Shown: positions 46,247-55,586 of the stretch, piece by piece | Position numbering within the stretch: position 1 is the stretch's first letter | Layout: every line of letters starts with the position of its first letter | Origin: JAFGAS01 sp963809875 | Lineage (GTDB): Bacteria > Desulfobacterota > Zymogenia > Zymogenales > Zymogenaceae | Assembly: GCA_963809875.1 (NCBI GenBank) | Contig: CAWELC010000011.1 | Coordinates: forward strand, 1-64,000 | Length of the DNA stretch: 64,000 nucleotides | Direction of reading: 5' to 3' | The notes under the pieces: generated by a model | What the model saw: the letters and a program-made list of their open reading frames with translations, nothing else | Database searches by the model: none | What the model was told of the DNA's origin: nothing | Position numbers and translations under genes: made by a program

Positions 46247-47105
46247 ATGAAAGATAAGACACGGGGTACGAAGGAAAGCGCTCGGGACGAGGCCTTCGGT
46301 GACGAGCTCGGGAAAAAGGTCCGGGACGTCCGCGAGATAGTGGCCGCCCTTGGAAGGGTGGTCGTCGCGTTTTCCGGGGGAGTTGACAGCACGCTCCTCC
46401 TGGCGTTGTCGTCGGAGACCCTCGGCAACGAGAACGTCCTTGCCGCCGTCGGGATCTCCCCGAGCCTTCCCTCCGGGGAGCGCGAGGAGGCCCGGCGGCT
46501 CGCCGGATCGGTCGGCGTCGAGCTCGTGGAGTTCGAGACCAACGAGTTTGACGACCCCAATTTCACCCGGAACCCCGTCGATCGCTGCTACCACTGCAAG
46601 AGCGCCCTCTACGCGGAGATATGGCGCATCGCCCGGGAGCGCGGCTTTCGCTCGGTGGTAAGCGGGGCCAACGCCGACGACCCCGGGGACTACCGGCCGG
46701 GGCTGAGCGCCGGAAGCGAGATGGGAATCGGAAATCCCCTCATGGACGCCGGGCTTACCAAGGCACGATGTCAGGAGCGCGTCGCGGATCATGGGGCTTC
46801 CCACGTGGGACAGGCCGTCAATGGCCTGTCTGGCCAGCCGCATCCCCTACGACAGCCCGATCACTCCCGAGCGCCTCGCGCGGGTGGATCGGGCGGAGCG
46901 GGCGTTGCGCACGCTCGGATTTTCGCGGTGCCGCGTCAGGGATTACGAGACGCTCGCGCGCATCGAGGTCCCCCCGGACCTGCTGGAACTGGCGGTGGCG
47001 CGGCGCCGCGACATCGTCTCGTCGCTAAAGGCGCTGGGATACGTCTACGTGACCCTCGATCTGGCGGGGCTGAGGAGCGGCTCGATGAACGAGGTCCTCT
47101 TGTAG
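46247..47105 (+). CDS. larE: Sacrificial sulfur transferase LarE-like (frameshifts)
   Basis: PP-loop ATP pyrophosphatase family, about 286 residues. The loop SGGVDS (43-48) and RCYHCKSALYAEIW are intact. The C-terminal half continues in other frames past 46770, with PSMACLASRIPYDSPIT, where the conserved cysteine donates sulfur in LarE-type enzymes, and VPPDLLELAVARRRDIV. LarE builds the nickel-pincer cofactor of lactate racemase with LarB and LarC. Those genes are not in the window, so it may serve another nickel-pincer enzyme or lie apart from its partners. Confidence 0.82.
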
Positions 47106-47236
47106 CGGCTCCTTTCTATCCATACAGCGCCGGCGGACCCCGATACCGGTTTGCCTACCCCCTCAAATCTCTATCCCGGATCGATTCATCGCCCTGCCGC
47201 GGGTCCGGGTACGGTACGGGATTAAACGGCCGGGTA

Positions 47237-48064
47237 TCACGAGTTGACGGCGCAGAACGCGATCACCCGCGCCGATGCCTCGCAAATCAGCATTCCGTAA
47301 CCCCGGTCATCGACCCCGACGCCGGGACCTCTCCCTGCCGGGATAAAGGGAAATACCTCAACCTCCACGTCAAAGACCTTCTTCAGGATATCGACCGTCT
47401 CTCCGCGGCGAACGGCGACCCTTTCTTGTTCTGCATAGCTGTCACCCTGTTGCTCGTTGGCCCCGAAGTCATCGACGACCAGGAGCCGCTCGAAACGTTC
47501 CGGCAGGCTCAGTCCCCTGACCGCCTCCCAGTACGGTTCAGACGCCTTGTGGGATCCGATGTCGGCCGAATTTGCGACCAGAAACGAGACGTTTCGAATC
47601 TCGGGAGCATCACGCCTCATTGAGACAGCCGCGATCCCCATCCGGGAAAGCGAGCCGACAATGACGTCGGTGGCTTCGGCATAATGATCGGAGGCGATGA
47701 CTGTCCTCGCGGAGGGATCGGCCGCCAGCTTCTTCAGCAGGGGCCGCCAGCGGGGGTCGATGGTCGATTGTTCGAAATAGGCATCGACGAAGCGCGACGC
47801 GGCGCCGAGTGCGACCGGCGGCTCGTGGCCGAAGAGTCCCGAAAGCCTATCGGCCATGAGCTGTTTATATCCCACCGACGTTGTGCTGCCTGTCTCCCAG
47901 GTCGGGTTGACGATCTGATCCCAGAAAACGGCGGGTGTCGTTACCCCGAGGCCGGCCAGTCCACTTTGCCTCAGCGCCCGCGCCAGCCGTTCGGGAGTGG
48001 AAAAGAGGACGGCCCCGATGCTCAGCGTCCCCGAATAATCCAACACGATCCCCTTGGCAGGCAC
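47237..48064 (-). CDS. HAD-superfamily protein with DxSGT motif
   Basis: About 275 residues, GTG or ATG at 48064. The first HAD motif is KGIVLDYSGTL: Asp 9 is the nucleophile position, but the usual second Asp (D-x-D) is Ser. A similar change, DWAGT, is known in phosphonoacetaldehyde hydrolase. VIASDHYAEATDVIV provides motif 2 and RLLVVDDFGANEQQGDSYA motif 4. The C-terminal 60 residues are uncertain. It is the last gene of the thiE-thiM-metY region by spacing (4 bases after thiE). Function unknown. Confidence 0.68.
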   Translation of the reverse strand: MPAKGIVLDYSGTLSIGAVLFSTPERLARALRQSGLAGLGVTTPAVFWDQIVNPTWETGSTTSVGYKQLMADRLSGLFGHEPPVALGAASRFVDAYFEQSTIDPRWRPLLKKLAADPSARTVIASDHYAEATDVIVGSLSRMGIAAVSMRRDAPEIRNVSFLVANSADIGSHKASEPYWEAVRGLSLPERFERLLVVDDFGANEQQGDSYAEQERVAVRRGETVDILKKVFDVEVEVFPFIPAGRGPGVGVDDRGYGMLICEASARVIAFCAVNS

Positions 48065-48068
48065 GGCG

Positions 48069-48698
48069 CTACCCCCTCACCGCCGCATTCCGGATCGCAT
48101 CCGCCAGCTCCCGGGCCGCGGTCTCGGGATCGGGAGCGCTGCAGACGGCGGAGACGACGGCGACACAATCGGCCCCGGCCGCGACGGCGGCCCCGACGTT
48201 GTCCCGGTTCAGCCCGCCTATCGCCACGAGGGGATGTCGTGAATAGGCCTTGACCCGGGCCAGACCGTCAAGCCCCCAGGCGCCCTTCGTGTCACTCTTG
48301 GTCGGCGTTTCAAAAACGGGGCTGACACCGAGGTAGTCCACGTCCAGATCCTGTGCCTGCTCCACGTCCTGCCATGTTTCCACTGAAAGGCCGATAATCG
48401 CCCGCGGTCCCATGAGCATCCTGGCGATGCCGTAGGGCATATCGTCCTGGCCCACATGCACGCCGTCGGCGCCGACGGCTAAAGCGACGTCCACCCGGTC
48501 ATTGATAATCAGGGGCACGGCCAGAGGGGCCAGGATATCCCTGATCCTGAATGCCTGATGGATGAACAGTCTCGTCGACAACTCCTTTTCCCGAAGCTGA
48601 ACGTACGAAACCCCGCCCCTCACCGCCGCGAGCACGACGTCCTCCACGGTGCGATCCCCGCACAGGGCGCGATCGGTGACAAGATACAATCCGTGCAC
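48069..48698 (-). CDS. thiE: Thiamine phosphate synthase
   Basis: 209 residues, TIM barrel. It joins HMP-pyrophosphate and HET-phosphate to thiamine phosphate. LYLVTDRALCGDRTVEDVV, GGVSYVQLREKELSTR, LIINDRVDVALAVGADGVHVGQDD and VAIGGLNRDNVGAAVAAGADCVAVV are the conserved blocks. The gene follows thiM with a 1-base gap, making a salvage pair. Confidence 0.94.
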   Translation of the reverse strand: MHGLYLVTDRALCGDRTVEDVVLAAVRGGVSYVQLREKELSTRLFIHQAFRIRDILAPLAVPLIINDRVDVALAVGADGVHVGQDDMPYGIARMLMGPRAIIGLSVETWQDVEQAQDLDVDYLGVSPVFETPTKSDTKGAWGLDGLARVKAYSRHPLVAIGGLNRDNVGAAVAAGADCVAVVSAVCSAPDPETAARELADAIRNAAVRG

Positions 48699-48699
48699 G

Positions 48700-49506
48700 T
48701 CAGGGCTCCACGTCGAGGAGTTGAGCGATATCCCGGTCCGACAGCGTGTAAAGCGCGTCCAGAAATCGGACCTGGAGAGAACCCGGCCCGGCCGCCCCTT
48801 CGGCGGCTTTTTGCCCCGCGATGCCCATCACCGCCATGGCCTGGGCCGTCGCCCGGGTATAATCGCTATTGACGGCGGCAAAGGCGCCGCAGAGGGCGGT
48901 GGCCGTGCAACCCATGCCCGTCACGCGGGTCATCAGGGGATGGCCGTTCTTTACCTTGATCACGCTATCCCCTCCGACGATATAGTCGGTCGGGCCGCTG
49001 ACACAGACGACGGCGCCGCATGCCCGATGGATGGCGGCCGCGGCCGAGAGCGCGTCGTGCGATGCCTCGGTACTGTCCACCCCCTTTGTCGTCTTCATCT
49101 CCCCGGAGACGGCCATGATTTCCGACGCATTGCCTCTGATAACGGCAGGCCGTATGGCGCCGATCAGCTCGCGGGCGGTTTTCGTCCGGTAGGCGGTTGC
49201 CCCGGCGCCGACCGGATCAAGGACGACGGGAATCCCGCGCTTTGCCGCCTGATCCGCGGCCGTGAACATGGACCTGACCCACGGCGCGCTGAGGGTGCCG
49301 ATATTAATCACCAGGGCCGATGCAATGTTGACCATGTCTGCCATCTCTTCCTCGGCATGGGCCATCACCGGGGAGGCCCCGATTGCCAGGAGGGCATTGG
49401 CCGTGGTGTTCATGACCACGAAATTCGTTATGTTGTGGATAACCGGCGACGCTGCTCTGATGTCCGCGAGCGTCTTGCCGATACCCAGTATATCGGTTCG
49501 GTCCAT
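48700..49506 (-). CDS. thiM: Hydroxyethylthiazole kinase
   Basis: 268 residues. Phosphorylates the thiazole moiety for salvage. PVIHNITNFVVMNTTANALLA, ALVINIGTL, PVVLDPVGAGATAYR and RVTGMGCTATALCGAF match the ThiM family; the last holds the general base Cys. With thiE it forms a thiamin salvage unit; no thiamin-riboswitch sequence was recognised upstream. Confidence 0.94.
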   Translation of the reverse strand: MDRTDILGIGKTLADIRAASPVIHNITNFVVMNTTANALLAIGASPVMAHAEEEMADMVNIASALVINIGTLSAPWVRSMFTAADQAAKRGIPVVLDPVGAGATAYRTKTARELIGAIRPAVIRGNASEIMAVSGEMKTTKGVDSTEASHDALSAAAAIHRACGAVVCVSGPTDYIVGGDSVIKVKNGHPLMTRVTGMGCTATALCGAFAAVNSDYTRATAQAMAVMGIAGQKAAEGAAGPGSLQVRFLDALYTLSDRDIAQLLDVEP

Positions 49507-49608
49507 TTTCCCAACTCTCCTTTACTTCTTTTTCTTCCGGGCGTCGGGACGCCCTTACGCGTGACCGGCCCCGTACGGGGCGGGCGGCCCCGGGCGCCAC
49601 AAATCGCC

Positions 49609-50904
49609 TCAAGCCGAGGCAAGGGCGGAATCGAGGTCCCCGATGATGTCATCGATATGCTCGATGCCGATGGACAGGCGGACGAAGTCGGGCGTCACCC
49701 CGGTGGCAAGCTGCTCCTCATCGGACAGCTGCTGGTGCGTCGTCGTCGCCGGGTGGATGGCCAGGGTCTTGGCGTCCCCGATATTGGCCAGGTGCGAGAT
49801 GAGCGAGAGGGAGTTGATGAACTGCTTTCCCGCCTCGGCGCCGCCCTTTATCCCGAAACCGATGATGGCGCCGGCGCCCCGGGAAGGTACTTTTCAACAC
49901 GGGCCCGCTCCGGACTGATCCGGGAGCCCGGGATAATTCACCCAGGCGACCTTTTTATGGCTCGAAAGGTGTTGGGCCACCGCCAGCGCATTTTCGGAGT
50001 GGCGCGGCATCCGCAGGTGGATCGTCTCCAGGCCCATGCAGGAAGAGAAACGAGTTGAAGGGCGAGAGAGCCGGTCCGAGATCCCGCAGCAAGACAAACG
50101 CGCGCCTTGATGATGTAGGCGATGTTGCCGAGCGGCTTGAGGGCCTTCACGAAGTCGATGCCATGGTAGCTCGGGTCCGGCTCCGGAGATCAGCGGAAAT
50201 TTTCCGTTGGTCCAGTCGAATTTCCCCGAATCGACGATGATGCCGCCGATGGAGGTGCCGTGCCCCCCGATGAACTTGGTGGCCGAGTAGACCACGATAT
50301 CCACGCCGAAATCGATGGGACGCAGCAGGTAGGGGGATACCGTATTGTCCAGGACGAGGGGAATGCCGTTATCGTGGGCGATCTTCGCGATGCCCTCAAG
50401 ATCGGCCACGTCGAGCTTCGGGTTGCCGATAGATTCCGCGTAGACGGCCTTGGTCTTATTGTTTATGGCCTTCTTCAGGGCGTCCAGGTCGTTGGATTTC
50501 ACAAAGCGAACCGTGATCCCGAGTCGCGGGAAGGTGTAGTGGAAGAGGTTGTAGGTGCCGCCGTAGAGATTGTCGGCCGAAACGATCTCGTCTCCCGCCC
50601 GGGCGATATTGAGCAGCGAAAGGGTGATGGCCGACTGGCCGCTGGCGACCGCCAGCGCCCCGACGCCGCCGTCGATTGCCGCCATCCGCTTCTCGAAGAC
50701 GTCCGTGGTTGGGTTCATCAGCCGCGTGTAGATGTTGCCGAACTCCGTGAGGCCGAAGAGGGCGGCCGCGTGGTCCGTGTCGCGGAACTGGTAAGACGTG
50801 GTCTGGTAGATGGGTACCGCTCGGGCGCCGGTAGTCGGGTCCGGTTCCTGGCCGCCGTGCAGCGCCAGCGTCTCAACCGAAAGTCTTTTCTTCGAATCCG
50901 TCAT
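49609..50904 (-). CDS. metY: O-acetylhomoserine sulfhydrylase-type enzyme (frameshifts)
   Basis: PLP enzyme of the Cys/Met metabolism family, about 431 residues including the C-terminal part in shifted frames. ETLALHGGQEPDPTTGARAV begins it, ALAVASGQSAITLSLLNI binds PLP phosphate, and the PLP lysine is in VVYSATKFIGGHGTSIGG. The C-terminus recovers as HLANIGDAKTLAIHPATTTH and GVTPDFVRLSIGIEHIDDII. Three or so indels lie between 49870 and 50200. The predicted reaction is O-acetyl-homoserine + sulfide to homocysteine + acetate. A consensus promoter with an overlapping palindrome controls it. Confidence 0.93.
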
Positions 50905-51002
50905 ATATCTTCTCCTTGCGATCTCTCTATGCTGTGGACCGGCATCGGGGCGTGATTGAAATCACCCCTTATCGGGTCACGGCGGGCGGCCGGATAAGGT
51001 AT

Positions 51003-51058
51003 TACTACCATTTAGATAGTTTTAGTAGTATATTAGTGGAGGCCGACTTTTTTGTCAA
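51003..51058 (-). promoter_or_regulatory. metY promoter with overlapping operator-like palindrome
   Basis: Minus strand: TTGACA (51058-51053), 17-base spacer, TAATAT (51035-51030). A 28-base imperfect palindrome follows (arms 51030-51023 and 51010-51003, TACTACTA and TGGTAGTA, 7 of 8 matching), overlapping the -10 box and the likely start site. This placement suits a repressor. Rrf2-type cysteine regulators use comparable AT-rich palindromes, but the regulator is not identified. The 5' leader also has a small hairpin (GTGAT-TTCA-ATCAC type, near 50952-50965). Confidence 0.6.
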
Positions 51059-51060
51059 GG

Positions 51061-51458
51061 CATATTTTATCCTATTTCCCGCCAATAGGGAAGCCGACAG
51101 GCTCAGGGATACACAAGCCGCTCCCGCACGATGCGTACGGACGGCAGGCAACGAAGAAGCCGGGCGGATACTACAGACCTTCCTTTTTCAGATATCTCCT
51201 CTTGTAAAACTGCACATGTGATGATAGTATGAAAAAACCCTTTGTGGCCTTATTCATGCGACCTATCGACAATCACATAGTATATCCGGACACCGGAGGG
51301 GGACGAAGCCCGCGCAGTCCCGGATCCCGGTGGCGAATGGCGGTACCCCTTTTGCCCTCGCGTCTTGTTGGAAAGCACGGTGCGCGGAAATACGAAGACG
51401 AAGACCCATCGGCCTTCAGCGTACCGCACGACTTAGAGCGGCGGAAGACGGACGTGAC
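51061..51458. other. Intergenic region with a possible promoter, plus strand
   Basis: Four hundred bases without a convincing gene. TTGTAA (51202-51207) and TAGTAT (51225-51230), 17 apart, could be a plus-strand promoter for the ferritin-like gene. A 77-codon frame from 51229 has no family resemblance and overlaps the next gene start. Confidence 0.35.
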
Positions 51459-52340
51459 GTGATCGATACGACTACACTGCTTCACGGGCTGATTGCTCTA
51501 TTCGTTCCTCTCGGGTGGGTGATAATCCTCTATCCCCTGTACCGCAGGGACCGCCGGGAATGGAAGAAGACGCTGGTGTTTGTCGTCGTACTCTCCTTTT
51601 CGGCTATGGTCGCCAAGGAGATCGTACTCGACCCCCAGATCTCGCCGGACGACATCGCCGCGGACCTTCTCGGGCTCTTCTTCGGGACGGCGATCGTGTC
51701 GGCGGCGATCTATCTGGAGCGAAAGGTCTCCTCAAGGCAGGCGGTAGTGACGGCGGAGACGCTCCCGAAGGGAGAACTACCCACCCCGGGGCGAAAAGCA
51801 CTTCCCGCCGTGAAGCCGAAGGGGCGCGTATCGCTGAGGGATACGTTGTCTGCCTGGGCACGGGTTCAGGAGCGGGCGGTGGCCTTCTACGAGGCCTCGG
51901 CGCCGCGCGCCGGCGATGCGTCGCTGAGCGAGGCATGGAGGGACCTGGCCCGGGACAAGCGGTCGCGCGTTCGGGAGGTACGGGACCTCCTGTCCCGCTG
52001 GCCCTCCAGAGCGCCCGACGTCGCCTTCCTGGACTGGATGGATGAAGAGGCGGCGCGTTATGAGCTTTATACCGCACCACCCGCGCAGGGGCTTTCCCGG
52101 GGAGAGCTTCTGGACACGGCCCTTGCCCACGAGCGCGACGCTTATCACCTCTTCTTCGGCCTGCGAGACTGTTTCGGGTCCCAATCGTGGAAAACCGGGC
52201 AGATGGATCAGGTGATCCAGGCGCAGGAGCGCTGGCTTGCCCGCATCGAGCGTCTGGCGGCCGCGGCGGCAGGCCCCCCGGGTTCGCGTTCGGGCGCGGA
52301 TGAGGGAAACGAGGGAAGTACACCCGGGCATGAGACGTGA
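51459..52340 (+). CDS. Membrane-anchored ferritin-like protein
   Basis: About 293 residues from the GTG at 51459. Two or three helices span 5-85 (GLIALFVPLGWVIILYPLY, KTLVFVVVLSFSAMVAKEI, LLGLFFGTAIVSAAIYL). The domain from about 128 to 265 has a four-helix pattern with VQERAVAFYEAS, LARDKRSRVREVRDLL, ALAHERDAYHLFFGLRD and QAQERWLARIERL, which fits the rubrerythrin/ferritin-like fold. The usual ExxH ligand pairs are incomplete: the second and fourth helices lack the histidines. Iron or peroxide chemistry is therefore uncertain. It is followed 130 bases later by the HD-GYP regulator. Confidence 0.55.
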   Translation: MIDTTTLLHGLIALFVPLGWVIILYPLYRRDRREWKKTLVFVVVLSFSAMVAKEIVLDPQISPDDIAADLLGLFFGTAIVSAAIYLERKVSSRQAVVTAETLPKGELPTPGRKALPAVKPKGRVSLRDTLSAWARVQERAVAFYEASAPRAGDASLSEAWRDLARDKRSRVREVRDLLSRWPSRAPDVAFLDWMDEEAARYELYTAPPAQGLSRGELLDTALAHERDAYHLFFGLRDCFGSQSWKTGQMDQVIQAQERWLARIERLAAAAAGPPGSRSGADEGNEGSTPGHET

Positions 52341-52345
52341 ATAGA

Positions 52346-52362
52346 GACGGCCATCGGCCGTC
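52346..52362. repeat. Short perfect hairpin after the ferritin-like gene
   Basis: GACGGCC-ATC-GGCCGTC, 7-bp stem, 3-base loop. No T run follows, so it is at best a weak or pause-type terminator between the two genes. Confidence 0.4.
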
Positions 52363-52469
52363 AGCTCCCCGGGTGGGTTTAGACCTTTCACGGCGGTTTT
52401 TTTCTTGGATCCGTTTTTCCCCGGGGAGTTGGGCGCTGAGCCGCCCATGACGTCAGGAAGGAGACGACG

Positions 52470-53477
52470 GTGGATACCATGAGCCCGACCGCCACGATCC
52501 TCGTGGCCGACGATGAGCCAAACATCCGCGACGTGATAAAGATGATGCTCTCCGACGAGGGGTATCGCTTGATTTTTGCGGAAAACGGCATGGATGCCGT
52601 CAATAAGGCGCACGAGATCGTACCCGACCTGATTCTTCTGGACGTCATGATGCCGAAGATGGACGGCTACGAGGTGTGCAGAAACCTCAGGGCGGAGCCG
52701 GCGCTGGCTCAGGTGCCCATTATCATGATCACCGCCCTCGGCGACACGGCTTCGAGGATACGGGGGATCACCAGCGGAGCCGACGACTTCATCTCAAAAC
52801 CGTTCGATTTTGCCGAGCTCTCCGCCAAGATAAAGAATATCATCAGGCTCAACCGTTTTCGGGAGATCCTCACTGACCGGGAGAATCTCAAGCGCGCCCA
52901 CGCCGATCTCCAGAGGGCCTACGACGCGACGCTCGAGGGATGGGCGGGCGCCCTCGAGATGAGAGACGCCGAGACCCAGGGGCATTCGCTGCGGGTGACT
53001 CAGGAGACCCTGCGGCTTGCCCGTGTGATGGGCGTATCGGGCGGCGACCTGGACCACATCCGCCGGGGGGCTCTGCTGCACGACATAGGTAAGATGGGAA
53101 TCCCCGACGCGATCCTCCTGAAACCGGGGCCCCTCACCGAGGAGGAATGGAAGGTGATGAGAAAGCACCCGGAGTACGCCTACCGGCTCCTATCCCCGAT
53201 CGAGTATCTGCGGGCGGCCCTCGATATCCCCTACTGCCACCATGAGAAGTGGGACGGGACGGGATATCCGAGGGGGCTGAAGGGGGAGGAGATCCCGCTG
53301 GCCGCACGCGTCTTTGCGGTAGTGGACGTGTACGATGCCCTGAGCACGGACCGCCCTTATCGGCCGGCTTTCTCGAAGGATCAGATCACCGCCTACCTTA
53401 CCGAGAACGCGGGAGCCCACTTCGATCCCCGGGTGCTGCAGGCCTTTCTCACAACCAGCGACCGCAACGGTTTATGA
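52470..53477 (+). CDS. Response regulator with HD-GYP domain
   Basis: 335 residues, GTG start with AAGGAG upstream; ATG at 52479 is possible. Residues 1-125 are a receiver domain: acidic pair D14-D15, phosphoacceptor D58 (LILLDVMMPKMDGYEV), K110 in FISKPF. A short linker follows, then an HD-GYP domain: LLHDIGKMGIPD (H204-D205), HHEKWDGTGYPRGLKG (GYP 265-267). HD-GYP enzymes hydrolyse cyclic di-GMP, and the full motif set suggests activity. No histidine kinase gene is adjacent, so the input is unknown. Confidence 0.93.
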   Translation: MDTMSPTATILVADDEPNIRDVIKMMLSDEGYRLIFAENGMDAVNKAHEIVPDLILLDVMMPKMDGYEVCRNLRAEPALAQVPIIMITALGDTASRIRGITSGADDFISKPFDFAELSAKIKNIIRLNRFREILTDRENLKRAHADLQRAYDATLEGWAGALEMRDAETQGHSLRVTQETLRLARVMGVSGGDLDHIRRGALLHDIGKMGIPDAILLKPGPLTEEEWKVMRKHPEYAYRLLSPIEYLRAALDIPYCHHEKWDGTGYPRGLKGEEIPLAARVFAVVDVYDALSTDRPYRPAFSKDQITAYLTENAGAHFDPRVLQAFLTTSDRNGL

Positions 53478-53592
53478 AACGCGGCCGGTCGCCGGGGTCC
53501 GGGGGGAATGTCTTTCCGATCGAGTCGTCCCCCCCCCTTTTTTCCGCCTTATCCCCCCGCTCCCGATGCCGATGGGGCGCCGCGTGCGGGCC

Positions 53593-54393
53593 TTACGGCC
53601 CCAGGGAGGCCTTGAGCGCTCCGACAAGAGCGCTCACTTCTTCCAGCATTCGTCCCTCATCGCTACCGTGCCGCTCGATCAGGCTCATGAGGGCGCTTCC
53701 CACCACGACACCGTCGGCGGCGGCGCCGGCTCGCCGGGCCGTTTCGGGATTGGCAATCCCGAACCCGACCGCCACCGGCAGATCGGTGATATCCCGGATA
53801 CGGGATATCCGCTCCTCGAGATCGGCGGGCAGGCCGTCCCTCGCCCCGGTCACTCCTGTCACCGATATATAGTAGAGGAAGCCGGATGCGCCGGCAACGA
53901 TCCTCTGAAGGCGCCCCCCGCCGCTCACCGGGGAGACAAGATTGATAAAATCGATACCGGCGCGGTCGGTGTGCTGTCTTATCTCGCCGGCCTCCTCGAA
54001 GGGGAGGTCGACGATCAGCAGCCCGTCGATTCCCGCCTCGCGGGCCCGCTCGGTAAATCGTCCCACCCCGTATTTCATGATCGGGTTGAAGTACCCGAAG
54101 AGAACCAGCGGCGCCGGGAGGCGCGGTCTGATCTCCTGGACCATATCAAGGATGCCGGACAATGTCGTCCCGTTTCGCAGCGAGCGCGTTGACGCCCGCT
54201 GGATAGTGGGCCCGTCGGCCGTCGGGTCGGAAAAGGGGACCCCGATCTCGATGAGATCGGCCCCGGCCCGGCCGACGGCCGTGAGAAGCTTTTCGGTCGC
54301 GGTGAGGCTCGGATCACCGGCCGTAAGGTAGACGACGAGCGCCTTTTGACCGCGCGATTTGAGTCTCTGGAACGTGTCGGCGATTCTGCTCAT
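53593..54393 (-). CDS. trpA: Tryptophan synthase alpha subunit
   Basis: 266 residues. Cleaves indole-3-glycerol phosphate to indole and glyceraldehyde 3-phosphate. LVVYLTAGDPSLTATEKLL, the catalytic Glu in DLIEIGVPFSDPTADGP, the Asp in LLIVDLPFEE, and VAVGFGIANPETAR are intact. ATGA overlap with trpB. It is the last gene of the trp operon. Confidence 0.96.
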   Translation of the reverse strand: MSRIADTFQRLKSRGQKALVVYLTAGDPSLTATEKLLTAVGRAGADLIEIGVPFSDPTADGPTIQRASTRSLRNGTTLSGILDMVQEIRPRLPAPLVLFGYFNPIMKYGVGRFTERAREAGIDGLLIVDLPFEEAGEIRQHTDRAGIDFINLVSPVSGGGRLQRIVAGASGFLYYISVTGVTGARDGLPADLEERISRIRDITDLPVAVGFGIANPETARRAGAAADGVVVGSALMSLIERHGSDEGRMLEEVSALVGALKASLGP

Positions 54394-55586
54394 CTGAGAG
54401 TTACCTCCATGAGGGAGGCGATCGTATGTATGTCCTTGTCGCCTCGTCCCGATAGGTTGACGATGATGTCCCCCCTCTTACCGATGTCCCGGGCGATACG
54501 GACGGCCGCCGCCACCGCGTGGGCGCTTTCCAGGGCGGGGATAATTCCTTCCAGGCGCGTGAGGGTATGGAAGGCCTCGACGGCGGCGTTGTCGTCAACG
54601 GCCCGATAGGAGACCCGCCCGGTGTCCGCAAAGAGGCTGTGCTCCGGCCCCACCCCGGGGTAGTCCAGGCCGGCGGAGATCGAGTGGGTTTCGGTGATCT
54701 GGCCGTGCTCGTCCTGCAACACGTAGGTCTTGGCGCCGTGCAGCACGCCGATGCTCCCGCCGCAGATCGATGCAGCATGTCGGGATGATTGGACGCCGTC
54801 GCCGGCGGCCTCGACCCCGATCATGGCCACACTGTTGTCATCCACGAAGGGATAGAAGAGCCCCATGGCGTTCGATCCCCCCCCGACGCAGGCCACCAGG
54901 CAGTCGGGGAGGCGGCCGATGGCCTGTCTGATCTGGCGCTTTGCCTCACGTCCGATGACGGCCTGGAAGTCCCGCACGATCATGGGGTAGGGGTGGGGCC
55001 CCGCCACGGTGCCGATTACGTAGAACGTATCCCGGACGGTGCCGACCCACTCCCGCATGGCCTCGTTCATGGCGTCTTTCAGGGTGGCCGACCCTGATTC
55101 CACGGGCCGGACCCCGGCCCCCAGCAGCTTCATCCGGAAGACGTTGAGGGACTGGCGCTCGATATCCACGGTCCCCATGAAGATCTCGCACGACAAACCG
55201 AAGAGGGCCGCCGCTGTGGCGGTGGCGACCCCGTGCTGGCCCGCCCCCGTCTCGGCGATGAGGCGCGACTTGCCCATGCGGCGGGCGAGGATCGCCTGGC
55301 CCAGCGTATTGTTGATCTTATGGGCGCCGGTGTGGCAGAGGTCCTCGCGCTTGAGCCAGATGCGCGCCCCGCCGGCGTGTTCGGTGAGGCGTCGCGCAAG
55401 CCAGAGGGGGGTGGGCCTGCCCGCGTATTTTGCGAGGTAGGGGGCGATCTCCGCAAACAACCCTCTTTTCCGTTTTTCCCGCTTATAGGACTCCTCAAGC
55501 TCGATGAGCGCGGGCATCAGGGTCTCCGCCACGTACCGGCCGCCGTACGGCCCGAAGTGCCCGCGGGCATCAGGATATCTCGTCAT
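54390..55586 (-). CDS. trpB: Tryptophan synthase beta subunit
   Basis: 398 residues. The PLP lysine is in LCHTGAHKINNTLGQAIL, the substrate loop in IAETGAGQHGVATATAAALFG, and the PLP phosphate loop in VGGGSNAMGLFYPFV. It condenses indole and serine to tryptophan. The end of trpF overlaps its start by 17 bases. Confidence 0.97.
   Translation of the reverse strand: MTRYPDARGHFGPYGGRYVAETLMPALIELEESYKREKRKRGLFAEIAPYLAKYAGRPTPLWLARRLTEHAGGARIWLKREDLCHTGAHKINNTLGQAILARRMGKSRLIAETGAGQHGVATATAAALFGLSCEIFMGTVDIERQSLNVFRMKLLGAGVRPVESGSATLKDAMNEAMREWVGTVRDTFYVIGTVAGPHPYPMIVRDFQAVIGREAKRQIRQAIGRLPDCLVACVGGGSNAMGLFYPFVDDNSVAMIGVEAAGDGVQSSRHAASICGGSIGVLHGAKTYVLQDEHGQITETHSISAGLDYPGVGPEHSLFADTGRVSYRAVDDNAAVEAFHTLTRLEGIIPALESAHAVAAAVRIARDIGKRGDIIVNLSGRGDKDIHTIASLMEVTLR

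Noticed and set aside
48700..49506. Thiamin pyrophosphate riboswitch before thiM
   Set aside because: The 102-base gap between metY and thiM shows no recognisable THI-box sequence; metY precedes it on the same strand.
51229..51462. A 77-codon frame after a possible promoter
   Set aside because: No SD, no family resemblance, overlaps the ferritin-like gene start; composition looks like non-coding sequence.
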